From: Heliopora coerulea
Taxonomy: Eukaryota; Cnidaria; Anthozoa; Scleralcyonacea; Helioporidae
Direction: 5' to 3'
Assembly: GCA_030142905.1 (NCBI GenBank)
Contig: JASJOG010000178.1
Location: 434,001-498,000, forward strand
DNA length: 64,000 nt
Shown: piece by piece, positions 1-14,307 of the stretch
How the letters are laid out: the number at the start of each line of letters is the position of its first letter
Numbering within the stretch: position 1 is the stretch's first letter
The notes under the pieces: model-generated
The model's database searches: none
What the model saw: only the letters and a program-made list of their open reading frames with translations
What the model was told of the DNA's origin: nothing
Translations under genes and position numbers: made by a program

Positions 1-3000
1 TCCGAAGTAGTTCGTCCGTTTGGGGTTACTTCAGTGTAGCACCGGAGGGAGCGCTTCATGAGTACGCGGACTCACAGTTTGGACATTGCTTTGCGTGGGG
101 AGAAGATCGAGACCGAGCAAGAAGGTGAGAGAACTGGGCTAAGAGTTGTTACAGCGTGAAGCACGGGGACCAGGTTTTGGTCGAATTCACAAAGACCGTT
201 TATCGCCAAGGATGGAATTCTCGGACACTTGCCTGGATTAACTCGGTCACTTCCCAATAATCGACTGATCTTGCCATCAAGCGATCCGTAACTTTTACAA
301 TAACCCCTAACCCTAAGCAGTACAAGAACCACACATGACGCCGCTGTTGGTATTAGTGAAGTCCTGGTCATGGTTGATATTTAGGTTGATGTTGGCCCAC
401 AGTTAACGTCGGAGTAGGAGTTGTGGTGGTTGTAGATTTAAGGTAGAGGTAAGGACCTGACTGGAAGTGGTGGTTTTAGTCAGATGTGGAGCTAAGTTAG
501 TGGTAGGTTCACAGTTAGTGTTGAAGCAGAACTTCAAGCTGTAGTCAGAGATGGACGTAAGGCAGATTTAAGGTAACAGTTGGTGTTGGGGTAAGAATTG
601 TGGTTGTTGTCATAAATAAGGTCGAGGTAGAGATAGATTCACCGTTGGAGTTAGTGTGGGACTCAAACTTTAAGTCAGAATCGGAGTGACATTATAGGTA
701 GGTTCACAGCTGGTGGTGGAGTAGGAGTTGTAATTGTAGTCAGAGTTGGAGCTAGTAAATGTATGGTCACAGCCGATGTTATGTTAAAATAGAAGGTAGA
801 GTTTTAGTCGGAGCTGGAATTAAGGTGGAAGTGAGTTAACAAGGTATGGCTAAAAGTTCGAGTTTGATCCACGACCGTGCATGATATCGAGTTTCCTGAA
901 GCATTTTCCATAAGTTTATATTTGAGTAGAGATGAAGGAAGGTATCTTGGTTGACTTTTTTTCTTCATTATTTAGAAACATGGTAATGGCTCTTAAAGAG
1001 ATATCCATACGAGGAGATTTCCGTACTACCGTTGAATACTTAGTAAAATTATTGGAAGAAGAACGCTTTCAAACGAACACGTTTGACACAACGTGGCTGG
1101 ACCATCTGATCGCCGAAAAAGTCCAAGTAGGTATTTTTTCCAAGGTCATTTAAAGAATTAAAAACTCGAAACGTCTGATTTGTAATTTATTATCCAGGAT
1201 TCTGTCCTGGATATTTACTTTGGGATAGGTTGAAGGATTGAAAATTTGTATCTTGGGTTTTCAAGATGGCCCTCTTCGGATGGTGTTTGACATTGTATCT
1301 TTTCACATTGTGGAAACGTAATATTAAAAGCAGATATTTATTGCCAGATTTCTATAATATGCGCTGTCCTGAGACAGAACTTATCCACGTTGACCGGAAC
1401 CAGCTGGGTAATTACGTAATTTACATGGATTATAAATATTACAATAAAATCATATCTTATTTAGAGAAGGAGTAACTTGTGTGTTAAGTAAGGAAAGGTT
1501 CTTCCTCGAAATCCTGGGACCCTGCTAGTTATATCAAATACGAGAAAATTGTTGTCATCCTATATCCATACACCAAAAAGTTTGTTTTCAAGACAATTGA
1601 GGACAAACCGCTTGTTCGAAAAATTGTGTGACTTAAAAGTCGCGACATTTATTACTCTCTCGAAGCTGGTTTCCCTAAGACAGCGATTTAGTTTCTCAAC
1701 ATTTTGCAACTTGCAGGCGGAGAAGCCGGACACTATGTTGGCAGTAATATGTGGAACTATTCACGTGACGGACTCTCATATTAACAAACGATTTTCTAGT
1801 TTTCAAAACGGTTTGGAAAGGTAGAGCGGGCATACTCTATATTTTGTGTGTAGTTTACATTGTGTATGTGTATGTCCTACTGCTCCTGTTGTTGCACTGT
1901 CCCTGGCAATCTTTGTTTTCGTGTGTTTGTTGTCGTGTTGGTCTGTGTGCGTGCGCACTGGCAGATCTGGGCGTGGAGCCGGGAGTAGACAGACTAAGTA
2001 TCTTTGTTTATATTAGATTATTCTATCAAGTTTAAGTTAATTGTTATCCCCAGAGGTCTAATGAGGAGCACCTCTCATGGGACCAGGATTACTACCGGAG
2101 GTAATGGAGTACCTGGAGAAAACCTGCAGTGCCTCATGAATCCTCCCCTAAATCTGTCATTGTGCATGAGCATCCCAGAGTCTGTCTGTTTGTCTATATG
2201 TATGTCTGTATGCATGCATGTCTGTCTGCCTGTCTGTCTATATATATGTCTGTATGCATGCATGCATGTCTGTCTGTATGCCTGTCTACATATATGTATG
2301 CACGTATGTACGCGTATGTATGTGTGTACGTATGAATATACGTGTATTTATCAACTCATTTGTCTGCCTGTTTATTTTTAGAGGCCAGATTCTTCCAGCG
2401 CACATGTTGACAAACACCGAAAGTGTGGAGCTCATTTACGAAAATCATAAATACTGTGTTAAGGTAAGTAAAAAATTCTTTTGCTGTTAGTGAGAGACGT
2501 TGTTTCAGTCTTGCAGCCGTTTCGTTTTTTTTTTTTTTTTTTTAGGCCTCTAAAATTGGTCCAACTCTATATTTTCTCCAAATGAACAAATCTAGCGTCG
2601 AAGTGGATGTACACCGGTGAGTAGTGAGTTGGCTTGCTCGCGTATCTGGAACTCTACAAGAGGCGAACTAAAGTGTATATAAAGTAAATAGTTGAAACCG
2701 TGGAGTATCACTACGTTTTGCTTGGAGTTGATCACCTGGGTTACAGTAGTCTTGAGGAAGACTGTTGGTGTTGACCGATGTTCAGGCAACCGCAGCGGCG
2801 GTCATCGTCATGGTCAAAAGCAAGAATGTTGGTCAGGTTCGCCTGTAGTATTACATTCTAGACTACACTAACTCAGATCATCCTCTAGTACAAACGTACT
2901 ACGCTCAGACGTACTCGCGTACCTGGTCAGTGTAAGTGTATGTGTAATCCTGTCGTACTCAATATTCTCATAAGAGCACAGTTTGCGTTTACGATTCGCA

Positions 3001-6000
3001 CGCGAATATTGCTATATGTGGCACTGGCGTTTCTTAGTAAGTCGTATACACAACGTTTATACGGTTCTTCGGTGTTGAAAAATAATAACTCTTCACGATG
3101 TAGATTAAGTGATGGTGGTTTGCTAATCTGCTTCGATGGAAGTTGTTATACCACATACATGAAAGAAGAAGTTGATAGGTAAGAACGATGTAAAACAATT
3201 TCACGTAGAGGAGTCAGCTGGATGTACTAAATCTGCAAATGATATATCTGATCCTCTCTCCTCTCTCCTCCCTCTACCCTCTTCCTGCTCTCACTTACTT
3301 TCCTCTTCGCTCTTCCTCGCTCCTCCAACTTCTCTCTTCGTTTCTCACTTCCCATTTCTCTCTTCTGTTTCTCACCATCTTACCGTTCCCCTCTCTATCA
3401 TCTGCTTTTTTTTTTCTCCCTCTTCGAACTCCAGATACTTCTCCCGTCTCTCTTTCTTGTTGTCGTGTATTTTTTTGTGTCCTCTTCTTCAGTTTCCATC
3501 ATTGCATCTCATTTCTCCTTTTTCATTATTCCTTCACGTGCTTTCCAACTCCTCCTTTCCCTCATACCAGTATTTTTTTTCAGTGTTTATTCCCGACGTC
3601 TTTTTTTCAGGTACCGCATAACGATTGCTGGTAAAACTTGCGTCTTTCAAAAGCAAAACGACCCTTCAAAATTAAGGTTTGTGATGATCGTTAATAGAGG
3701 TTATCCTTGGCAAGCAAAACAATCTTTGCCCTTCAAACAACTTGGGTTAAAAAACTCGACCAGTGGAGTCCTTGACAGCTGATCTACCAACCAGCCTAGC
3801 GAATGAAATGAGTGAAAAAAAACAAAAAAACTGGGAAATGTTTAATCGAAAACGGATTTGAAATACTGATCGTTGGTTTACTGGCCTGATCCTTGTTGGC
3901 ATTACAGAAAGGAGTGATCTTGTCCCGTCCCGCATGAACTTAAAATTCGCTACGATTTCTAAAGTTATTAGTAAAATACATCTGGAAGTTAAAAGGATTA
4001 ACGTTAAGCGTTTCGTTCGTTTGTAAAACGGATAATGATTTTGAAAACATTCGAAAGCTTCAACTTCTAGAAAAGGAAAAAGAGGGGAAGAAAGGTTCAC
4101 GTAATAAAAATTTTCCATTTGTTTCAGGTCTCCATCTGCTGGAAAACTTATTTCTTATACTGTGGAGGATGGTGGTCACGTATTCCAGGGAGAGACATAT
4201 GCGGAAATTGAGGTAATTATATTAATAAAAATTGAAAAAGGAAGCTCGCGATTACATGACCAAAATTTCAGCCCTGGCTGAAAAAATGATTAACAGGCGT
4301 GGGAAGATGCAAATTGCCAAAACAACAAAGTCTACCGACAAATTCCTATCCAGGTTCACTTCCGATTTCAGTTTCAGCCCGAGCTGAAATATTTCGTGTA
4401 ATCGGGACTTTTTTCAACCCTGTATGCCGGGCTGACGTTTTTCCGTGTAATCAGTCCCTAAAACTGTTACTCACTTTGACTGGTGAATTGCTTTGTTTTT
4501 GTAATATTTTCGTAGGAAATGCATTCTCGAGTGTTTTTTAAGTGAGTAAAGGTTTGAATCTCAGAGGCCTTTCTAATTAGTACGACATCGTAAGATTTTG
4601 TAGTCTCTCTACAGTGGTGAATGTCCTTAGTGAAAAGCTTCCGCGGAACTGAAGTTAAAAAATATCTGATGCTAAGGGCCTCTGACCTGACTGACATTGA
4701 AAAATTTTCCATTTGTTTTTGCTTCCACTGGTGAATTACTTCGTTTTATGGTAATAGTTCCAGTAGAAAAGACATCGTAGAACGTTTTGGACCAACTGTT
4801 ATCAAAACATTTCAGTATCTTGTAATACATTCAAAAAGTTTGCACTTGCTTGTCTCCCTTATCTCGTCCTAACCCTTACACTTATCCTAACCGTAATCGT
4901 AACCCAAACCTTGATTCTGTGAATTGTAATGTTAACTCATACCATATCCCTCTCCTAACACTAACACTTACAGAAATGTTGGCCACTGTCTTCTGTTCTA
5001 TACCATTTAGTTAGTGCTGGAACAGGGAGTGCCAAGTTGCGCTCTGTGTCCGGTCTTCCAGAAAGAAAGGAGGACAATTTAATCGTTGACTTACTTTGTT
5101 TGTGTTCTGTAGGTTATGAAAATGGTAATGCCCTTGACTGTGAACGAGAGCGGCTGGTAAGTACTTAAATATAACTTACCAGATCTTCTGGTGCAGTTTA
5201 GAATGGTTGTTTGCGGCAAAGTTTTACAGGATTTATTCGAGTAATGAATCTTATAAAGTATTTGTGGGTGGAACTGAATATTTAAAGGTTGTCAAATGAC
5301 GGATAATTTACTGTAACGATGTATCTACTTTCCTGAATCTTCATTTTCAGTGTTCATTTCATCAAATGTCCGAATGCTGTCCTTGATCCTGGTACAGTTG
5401 TGGCAAGTTTAGAGCTGGATGATCCAAGCAGAGTCACACAGGTTTGAACTCCACGGTTGTAGAAATGTAACTGGAGAGGTAGCTTCCTCTTCCAAGTTAC
5501 CCATTCCATAACTAACTATGAGAAGAATGGAGTAGGGGTAGGGAGTGTTGAACAAAGCAGAAAAACTTTAAAGGTAGTAATCTGCCAGAAAAAATGGTGA
5601 GAAAAGGAAGTCTGGTGTTTCCAAAGGAAGCCTTTCATTTGAGTAACATTTGACTTTGATGAAGTGTTTCGCTCGAAACGTCAGTAATCTCATTTTCTGG
5701 TTTTTGGCAGTGAAATACCTTTAAACTTTTTTCCACCTTTCATAAGGATATCCCCTCATAAGCAAGCAGTTCTCCCGAGCGTGATACAGATGTTGACGTA
5801 ATTGACTGGGAACTTGTATTGAGGGTATGGCTGTAGTTGGAATAAGTTGAAACAGTAAAAAGTTTTTGTCGTAAAAGATGTACCCAGAAGATCATTAGAA
5901 GGCGAATCGAATAAAAGTGTGTAGTTTGAATGGTCAGTTTACTTTATGCATCTGCAGAATACGATTACCTGAACGCCTTTCGAAATCTTGCTTGTAATGC

Positions 6001-9000
6001 TAATCGGAGCAGCTGTCTTTCCATTCGCTTTTGGAATTCCAGGTTTGCATGGAAATGGACTACACAGTGAGGAATTCATTGTTTTTATTCTAGGCTCAAG
6101 TCTATGGCGGTCCATTCCCGGCTTTGAAAGGACCATCAGTAAAAGGCGAGAAACTACATCAGGTAATGTAGTTTGAATTACTTCTGTGTAGATCAGAATC
6201 TTCTGACTTTTGCTAGTCTTCTCCGTTAATCCAACTGGGTTTCCGGGCCTTCTTCGCTTTCTTTGTTGGTGATTTAGATCAGTTGTTATATTTATATCGT
6301 CAGAAAACCGATCCTTGACTTCATGAAAAGGTTTCTTTTTACCTTACTAGGTTTTCCCATGAGAGGTCTGGAGGATTTGGTAGAGCCAGACTCTTTTATA
6401 AAATCCATATTGTTCTCTTTTAGATATTTCAGACATCCAGGGAGAATCTCCAGAATGTTATGATGGGTTTTTCTGTCGACGAACCTTTCTTCAGCACGTT
6501 CGTCAACAAAAATGTTGAAGTCTTGACGAAGTCGTTGAAAGACCCAAGGCTACCGTTGATGGAATTGAAGGTTAGATTTTAGTCTGCAGTCCCTTTGCAC
6601 TCATTATCTGTAACTAGAACATTTCAGCCTTATTCAGTTACATTATATGTGTTTCAAAACAAACCGATCCACAATAAATAACACATAAAAAAGAACAATA
6701 CTCTTGACTGATTAGGTTACTCAAGTTCCCAAATTTTTACTTGTAGTAACACAAATATTTTCATGACCGGTGACTGTCCTAGTACCATGTCGGCATCACT
6801 CCATGTTATGTCAAGTCTCTGTGACAAACAGTTTTCATTAGCATCCCCTAATACCACATTGTACGTCTTGCTTTCATCGGAGGTGTATTTTTTTTTCCGA
6901 AAATAGTTGGTTCAATTCTTTCCTCCTCCTTTCAGGAACTCCTCTCTACTATTTCTGGTCGTATTCCTGAAAGTGTAGAGGAGGTCATTCATCGTCTTCT
7001 TGCCAACTACGCTAGCAACATCACGTCAGTTCTTTGTCAGTTTCCAAGTCAAGAAGTAAGCTTGCAAAATTTACGCATTTACAGCTAGACGTAAATGATC
7101 CCATTTTGTGTCGTTTGTATCGAAAGTACGATTCGATGGTCTGCGTCATTGGAAGGGAAAAAAACATATTGGAACTTAATAGAAGTAAAAGTTTATTTGC
7201 ATGGTGTCGTATCTGAAGAGAAACTTTTCATGATAATCTAACACTGCCGAAGTCAACTGAAAAATGTTGACTCGAGCGGGATTTAAACTCGCACCTTCGG
7301 GGTCCGCCGCTCTGCCTGTTGAGCTATCGAGTCCACAGGGATTGGATACGTCGTATCTAGTTACGATTGTTTTTATGAAAATCTAAAAGAATCAGCATGT
7401 CTTTCGTACATGATTTAAAGTTCGACTTCTATGTTGCACAAGAAAGATCTTATTGAGTTTCTTTGTTCGGTAATTTCAGATTGCCAACGTCGTTGACGCT
7501 CATGCAGCTACTTTGACCAAGAGGTCAGATAGGGAAGCGTTCTTTCTTAATACACAAAGCATTGTACAGCTTGTTCAAAGGTCAGTAGTTCGAGTTCACC
7601 TTTTGACATAGATGGTAGCGTTGTTCTCTTGGTAGCACTTATTCGCCCGATAAGCTATCTGGTTGTGGACCAAAAGTCACAAACAGACGACAATTTCAAA
7701 AAGTAAAGAATAAAACATAAACCGAAAAACATCACCCTGTTAAAGATGACAAGAAGAGAAATATGTTGTATGATATATTGCTCGTAAATATTTTACTACA
7801 AGTTTGTTAGTTGACTCCATTGCTTATTATCTTTACTTAATTCACTGTAAACAGACGATGATATCGTCCTATAGATCACAGTTTGTTTGCTTATAATTTG
7901 GTTAGACAGTGATTTTGAAATAGAGTTGAAATATTACCGTACCTTTTTCTCTGTCTTGTCTTTTTTCTATCTTCAATATGAAGCTAACAAATGAGGTTTT
8001 TCGGCTTATGTTTTAATCTTTGACTATCTAGGAGTTGAACAACAGTTTTTCATATCTTTTTCTTGAGAGCGCGTAAATTTTTTTTTTTCATTTGTCAGAC
8101 GAAATAACAATATCAGTAAATTCAGAACAGTGTAACATTTCCTCTCAGGTATCGTAACGGCTGCAGAGGTCACATGAAATCAGTTATCGTGTCACTGTTG
8201 CGACAGTACCTTCAGGTTGAAAGCTTGTTTTCTGAAGGTAAGATCAGAATGGGAAATGTTATGGACCGTAGAGGTCACGTTACTACAGGAAAGGAAAATA
8301 CAGGACGTGACTACAAGGGCCAAGATAGGACTGTGTGCGGCATAACACTACAGGACTGGGTGTTGTAGAATTGCGTAGAGGAGGTAAGACAGAACGGGGC
8401 AGGATGGAACAGAGTTTTCTTGATACGACAGCATAGAGTTCGGCGAAATATTAAAAGGGTAGCTAAGGATAAAGTGGAGCAGAGTGTGGATAGTCAGGAT
8501 AGCATAGGATAAAGTACAACACAGTAAGGTGGGTAACTACCAGAAGATCAGGGTATAGTACAAGCAACATTTGGCTTTTTAGTGAAGAAAAAGCAAAGAG
8601 AATAATTTTTGAGTTTATATTTCTGTCTATTTCGAGTGAGTGCTGGGTCGTAAAAAGGTCGTAAACTCCTAAATACACACTCACAAAGTACTCTCCTAGC
8701 TTTTCTTGGGAAAAATAGGACAGTAGAATGGGAAAAGGAGAATAGGAAAGTACACCAGGGTTGGGCAGAATAAGATAAGACTGGGTAAAATATTCTCTCC
8801 GTTGCGAAGTTATATGTTGAATCTGTTCGTCTACGTTTTACGGGTTTCGCACCAGACTCAGTATGTTCTTGTACAGGTTGGAGGTGTGCATTTGCCTTGC
8901 CACTGAGGATTTCCGCTGATGATAATTAATTTTCGAAATATTTTCCAACACTATCTGCTTTTTAAAGTCTACTTCGAATTGCTTTATCTCTCTTGCCTTA

Positions 9001-12000
9001 TTTTTTATTCAGGAAGTTTTGATAAGTGTGTTCTAGCCATTCGGGAAGAGAATAAAGAAAAAGACATGGGTATTGTGGTTGCGAACGTGTTCTCCCACGC
9101 TAACGTGGCCAAGAAGAATGTGTTGGTGGTGAAACTCATTGTAAGTAAGAGTTTGGTTTAACGCTCATCACAACCCTTTATCTGCCGGAAGTCTTTCTTG
9201 AGAAGAGTAAAGTCATCAGCAGGTAGTCAGAATAGTGGGAAGACAAGTTGATGAAGAAAGTGAACGGTAAAGTTAAGTTTTCCATTACAAAACTTCTCAT
9301 GTAATTTCACATGTGAAAAACATATAGAATTGAAACATGTTTGCTCGTGAAATGGAAGATTCACGTATGAAAATTAATTTCACATATAAAATTTTCATTT
9401 CATATATGGAATTGAAACAATTCGTCTGAGATTTTTTCAGAGTTAGCCCAAAAGTGGCAAGAGATTGTTGAAACTGACCGTCCGGGTTTGTGTAGACCTT
9501 CTTTCGTTATATAACACAACAACCTTACTCAAATTAGTTAATTCAACAAGCTTTCTGTTGTTGTTTGTGAATGACGTATCAACTGTCTAAGTAATGGTCA
9601 CCTTACTACTTTGTCAATGTACAGGTAGGGTTGAGAAAGACTGTCGTTGTTTGTGAATGACGTATCAACTGTCTAAGTAGTAGTCACCTTACTACTTTGT
9701 CAATGTACAGGTAGGGTTGAGAAAGACTGTCGTTGTTTGCGAATGACGTATCAATTGTCTAAGTAATAGTCACCTTACTACTTTCTGAGTGTAGTGTTGA
9801 GAAAGATCGTTGTTAGTGACTGACATATCAACTGCCTGAACGGTGGTCACCTTCCTACTTCGTGAGTGTGGCGTTGAGAAAGACATTCGTTGGTGAATTT
9901 TATGTTGTGATTTTTATGACAGTAATCCCTTTCATATCTTATGAGTGCCTTGTGCGTCGCAATTCTTAAAGTTATCGATATATTTCTTGTTAGGACATCG
10001 CGGGCACTGGACATAATCTTACAGGTGACTTACTGAGTGCCCTCCAAGAACTTACCACTCTGGTGAGACAAGAGCATGCTAAAGTGGCCTTGAGGGCACG
10101 GCAAGTAAGAGAAATCTTTAAATTCATAGAAACCTTAGTCCAATCCCAGGTATCCTTACAAAAAGACATTGTATTACCACACTGCATTTTCTTGCCTTTC
10201 TTTCCTGATCCCGTCTTATCCTATCCTATATTATCCTATCCTATTCTATCCTTATCTTGTCTAACTTCATCCTGTCGTATTTTTCCCGATGCTGTCTTAT
10301 CTCCATATTATATCCTATCTAACCCGATCCTCCCCTATTTTATCCTATTGTGTGTTATGCCATAACATAGTATCCTTCCCTATTTCATTCCATCGTCTTC
10401 CATCGCATCGGATCCCATGCCATCCTATCCTCTTTAGTTCTGTTTTGTTCCATTTCGTCCATTTAATCTTAATCTATTCTTTGTTATTCTATCTTATTCT
10501 CTCCTGTTCTACCCAATTTTATGCAAACCTCGAAATCTCATCATGGGTGAATACTTGGAATCCTTATGTAGATTTTTAAATCAATCCGTTCAAGCTATAA
10601 CGACATTTGAAATATATTTACAATAACTTTCACTTCAAGGTTTTGATCCAAAGCCAACAACCTTCCTATGAACTTCGACATAATCAATTTGAATCAATCT
10701 TCCTGTCAGCCATTACGTATGGAAGTCAGTTTTCACCGGAAGTGCTCCAGGTTAGAAATTCAAACACTATTACTCAGTGCTTCGTAATGATTCCTTCATG
10801 CAACGTTTCCACGTGGTGGGGTACTTAGTGATGTGGTACCCGATATATGGTGCCACACGACATGACGCAACGTGACATCACGCCTCAAGATATGGTACCT
10901 TTTGGTATGGTACCTCCTAACATGGTACTTTGCGGCTCGGTACCTCGTACACTAAAGTCGATAAATCGCGACACTGTAACTGCAGTGCTTCGTGACACGT
11001 TACCTCGTGACACGTTACCTCGTGACACGTTACCTCGTGACACGTTACCTCGTGACATGGCACTACCAACGTGGTACCTGGAGATAAGGTAGAACTAACG
11101 TAGTGCTTGGAGATACGGTACTACTGACGTAGTGCTTGGAGATACGGTACTACTTACGTAGTGCTTGGAGATACGGTACTACTTACGTAGTGCTTGGAGA
11201 TACGGTACTACTTACGTAGTGCTTGGAGATACGGTACTACTCACGTAGTGCTTGGATATACGGTACTACTAACGTAGTGCTTGACGATGCGGTACTACTC
11301 ACGTAGTGCTTGGCGATGCGGTACTACTCACGTAGTGCTTGGAGATGCGGTACTACTGACGTAGTGCTTGGAGATGCGGTACTACTGACGTAGTGCTTGG
11401 AGATGCGGTACTACTGACGTAGTGCTTGGAGATGCGGTACTACTGACGCAGTGCTGGGAGATGCGGTACTACTGACGCAGTGCTGGGAGATGCGGTACTA
11501 CTGACGTAGTGCTGGGAGATGCGGTACTACTGACGCAGTGCTGGGAGATGCGGTACTACTGACGCAGTGCTGGGAGATGCGGTACTACTCGCGCAGTGCT
11601 GGGAGATGCGGTACTACTCGCGCAGTGCTGGGAGATGCGGTACTACTCGCGCAGTGCTGGGAGATGCGGTACTACTCGCGCAGTGCTGGGAGATGCGGTA
11701 CTACTCGCGTAGTGCTGGGAGATGCGGTACTACTCGCGTAGTGCTTGGAGATGCGGTACTACTCGCGTAGTGCTTGGAGATGCGGTACTACTCGCGTAGT
11801 GCTTGGAGATGCGGTACTACTCACGCAGTGCTTGGAGATGCGGTACTACTCACGCAGTGCTTGGAGATGCGGTACCTCATGATATCATACTTCGTAGCCC
11901 AGTACCTGGTGTTACACATCTTAAATTAGTTTTTTAATTACTGATTACTGATCAGGGATCTGTCTTCTTGTGTTTTAGAAACTGATTAATTCCGAGACAG

Positions 12001-13357
12001 CCATCTTCGACGTCCTTCCCTCGTTCTTTTACCACAGTAACGAGTTTGTACGAATGGCTGCTTTGGAAGTAAGTCTTCCTGTTTATATGTCGAATCTTTG
12101 TGATGTTATACCTGGGCGACGTTTACATTACAATAGAAGTCTTCGGGTTCACATGGAAATTGTATTCGGATTCGTAGGCCGTTTACACAGAAAAAAAGTA
12201 TCCGGATTAGTTGGATCCTCGTGTTAACGCAAACAGTGGTTTCTTATCAAAGAATATATGTAAATCCTTACAAATTTTATTGAAAGTAACCTTGGACAAC
12301 CGAAAAAATTTTTTCACATCTTTGTTTATTACAGCCCCAAGTAGAAAAAATTATCCCACCACTGGCTACTAAGGCTGTTACATGTATACACAAAAACAAG
12401 AAAAATTTCTCCGGAGCATTAGCTCTCCTGGTTCAAAGTATCCAGATTCTTTTCCGGGTTCGTGTGCAATCCGAAGACTTTCTGTACCGGATTCGTTACT
12501 TCAGTGTAAACGGCTACTTTGAATCCGAACAAAAAGTTTCCGAATCGCCTGCGAATCTGGTTAAATTTGATCTAGCGTAAACGTAACCCTGATCTTGGAA
12601 ATAATCGCGAAGACTAGTGTTCTCATGTCTTTCTCTCACCGACATAGTTAAGACATCGTTTTCTCTTTTAGGTTTATATTCGGAGAAGTTATGAAGCGTA
12701 CGAACTAATGACGTTACAACATGAGCAGGCTAGTAAAAACTTGGAAGCATAACGTGTAGTTTAAAGATGGTTAATTATCCAGCGAGCTCCCTACTGTCAC
12801 TGTAACTTTACGTTCTCTGCATTAAGGAATGGCAAAGTGTTGTTAAATAAAACGAAATAGAATTAAAATCAAAATGAAATTGGATAAGTTCTTCTGTATT
12901 CATGGTTTATCAACAAGGGCTGATTGTTCAAAGCACGATTACCGCTTAATCTGTTGTTTTGGTTCTGTTTAGTTTGGTTGAAAAACCTGGTTCAGATTCC
13001 TCAGCTTAAAACCTTTTTGTAGGCACCCGAAATCTGTAAAAGAAAATTCTAACTTTTCTCAGCAGCATGACTAGAATTTGTCCACTGAATTTTCGCTAAT
13101 CATGGATTAAGCTAATCACCTTTTAAACAACCGGGCCCAGGAAGATTCGTAAAGGAGGACGATGGTACATCATAGGAAATCAAGGTGATAGATAATGAAA
13201 ATGACATCTTGGTCTCTTATGACATATCAGCTCTCTGCACCAAAATTCCTGTTGATAAACCATCGAATTACTCATCGATAGGGCCATAGTAAAATTAGTA
13301 AGATAAACATTACATGGTGCTTCCAAATTTTGCGATCACCTAATTCGCGACTTAAAT

Positions 13358-13407
<50 letters not shown>

Positions 13408-14257
13408 GAGATTTTTCAATTGACAACAGAGTGCTCAATACCACAGAGGTAGAGCGATGTTAATATTGTTAATAATAAGGCTTCGTGCTGCTACTGAGTT
13501 TCACGTTCTTCAGCGATCTTCAGGCAACTAATGAAGTTCCACTTCGGGTGGCGTTTATAATTTCCGGCATACGTAGGATGACTGGTTGGTAGGTAGACAG
13601 CGATGATGTCACAGCATTCTTTCGTCGGCAAATGCTCTTGACATAAAATCTATTTTCGTGGCGACATTTAGAGATTATTTCTGTCCGTTTGTTTAATAAA
13701 TTTCTTTTGCCGGCCAAATCGAAGAAAACGAAATGTAACTGTTGGGACAGAGCAAAATGCCCTCTGAAAGGAAACTGCTTAGCCGATGGAATCATTTACC
13801 AAACCAACGTGATAACTACCGACGGAACGAACACGAAACAATATATAGGAATGACCGCCAACAACTTCAAACAACGATACAGCAACCATTTGAAATCTTT
13901 TCGAAATTAGAAATACGCAAACGAGACGGAACTTTCTAAACATATTTGAGACTTAAAAGGAAGAATATACCATTTTCATTGACTTGGTCAGTTTTGAAAC
14001 GTGCGGCAACATACTCAGCTGGAGGAAACGATGTAACCTTTGTCTAGAAGAAAGACTGATGATATTGAAGGCCGACAAAAGAAATTTATTAAACAAACGG
14101 ACAGAAGTAATCTGTAAATACCGCCACGAAAATAGATTTTATGTCAAGAGCATTTGCCGAAGAAAGAATGCTGTGACATCATCGCTGTCTACCTACTAAC
14201 CAGTCATCCCACGTATACCGGGAATTACAAACACCAACCGAAGTGGAACTTCATTAG

Positions 14258-14307
<50 letters not shown>

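Larger units (their letters stand above)
1..3178 (+). other. ACC segment: end of biotin carboxylase domain and BT linker
   Basis: Exons 1-124 (partial), 976-1126, 1717-1820, 2382-2463, 2546-2616, 3104-3178. The first exon reads [11 protein letters not shown] then [14 protein letters not shown], the well-conserved end of the ATP-grasp biotin carboxylase domain. The next reads [20 protein letters not shown]. The exon at 1717 continues with [13 protein letters not shown], and 3104 ends with [11 protein letters not shown] just before the carrier domain. All six junctions are GT-AG with matching phases. Catalytic ATP-grasp residues lie upstream of the window. Confidence 0.95.

Noticed and set aside
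72..371. 99-codon minus-strand frame at the left edge
   Set aside because: It overlaps ACC exon 1 on the opposite strand and has no family features; the plus-strand ACC reading is certain.
2004..2490. Several overlapping Cys/Met-rich frames on both strands
   Set aside because: They arise from the TGTC/TATG microsatellite plus ACC exon 2382-2463.
4860..4990. Telomere-like TAACCC words
   Set aside because: Only loose, irregular cctaac/taaccg words within an intron; not a telomeric array.
7267..7335. Functional tRNA gene call
   Set aside because: Acceptor stem is perfect, but the anticodon and T arms are damaged; kept as tRNA-derived repeat.
11538..11770. Repetitive protein frames ([15 protein letters not shown] type)
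   Set aside because: Translation of the 29-bp minisatellite; frame cycles every 87 nt and no splice context fits.
11100..11875. CRISPR-like direct repeat array
   Set aside because: Units are head to tail without spacers, and the DNA is animal nuclear.
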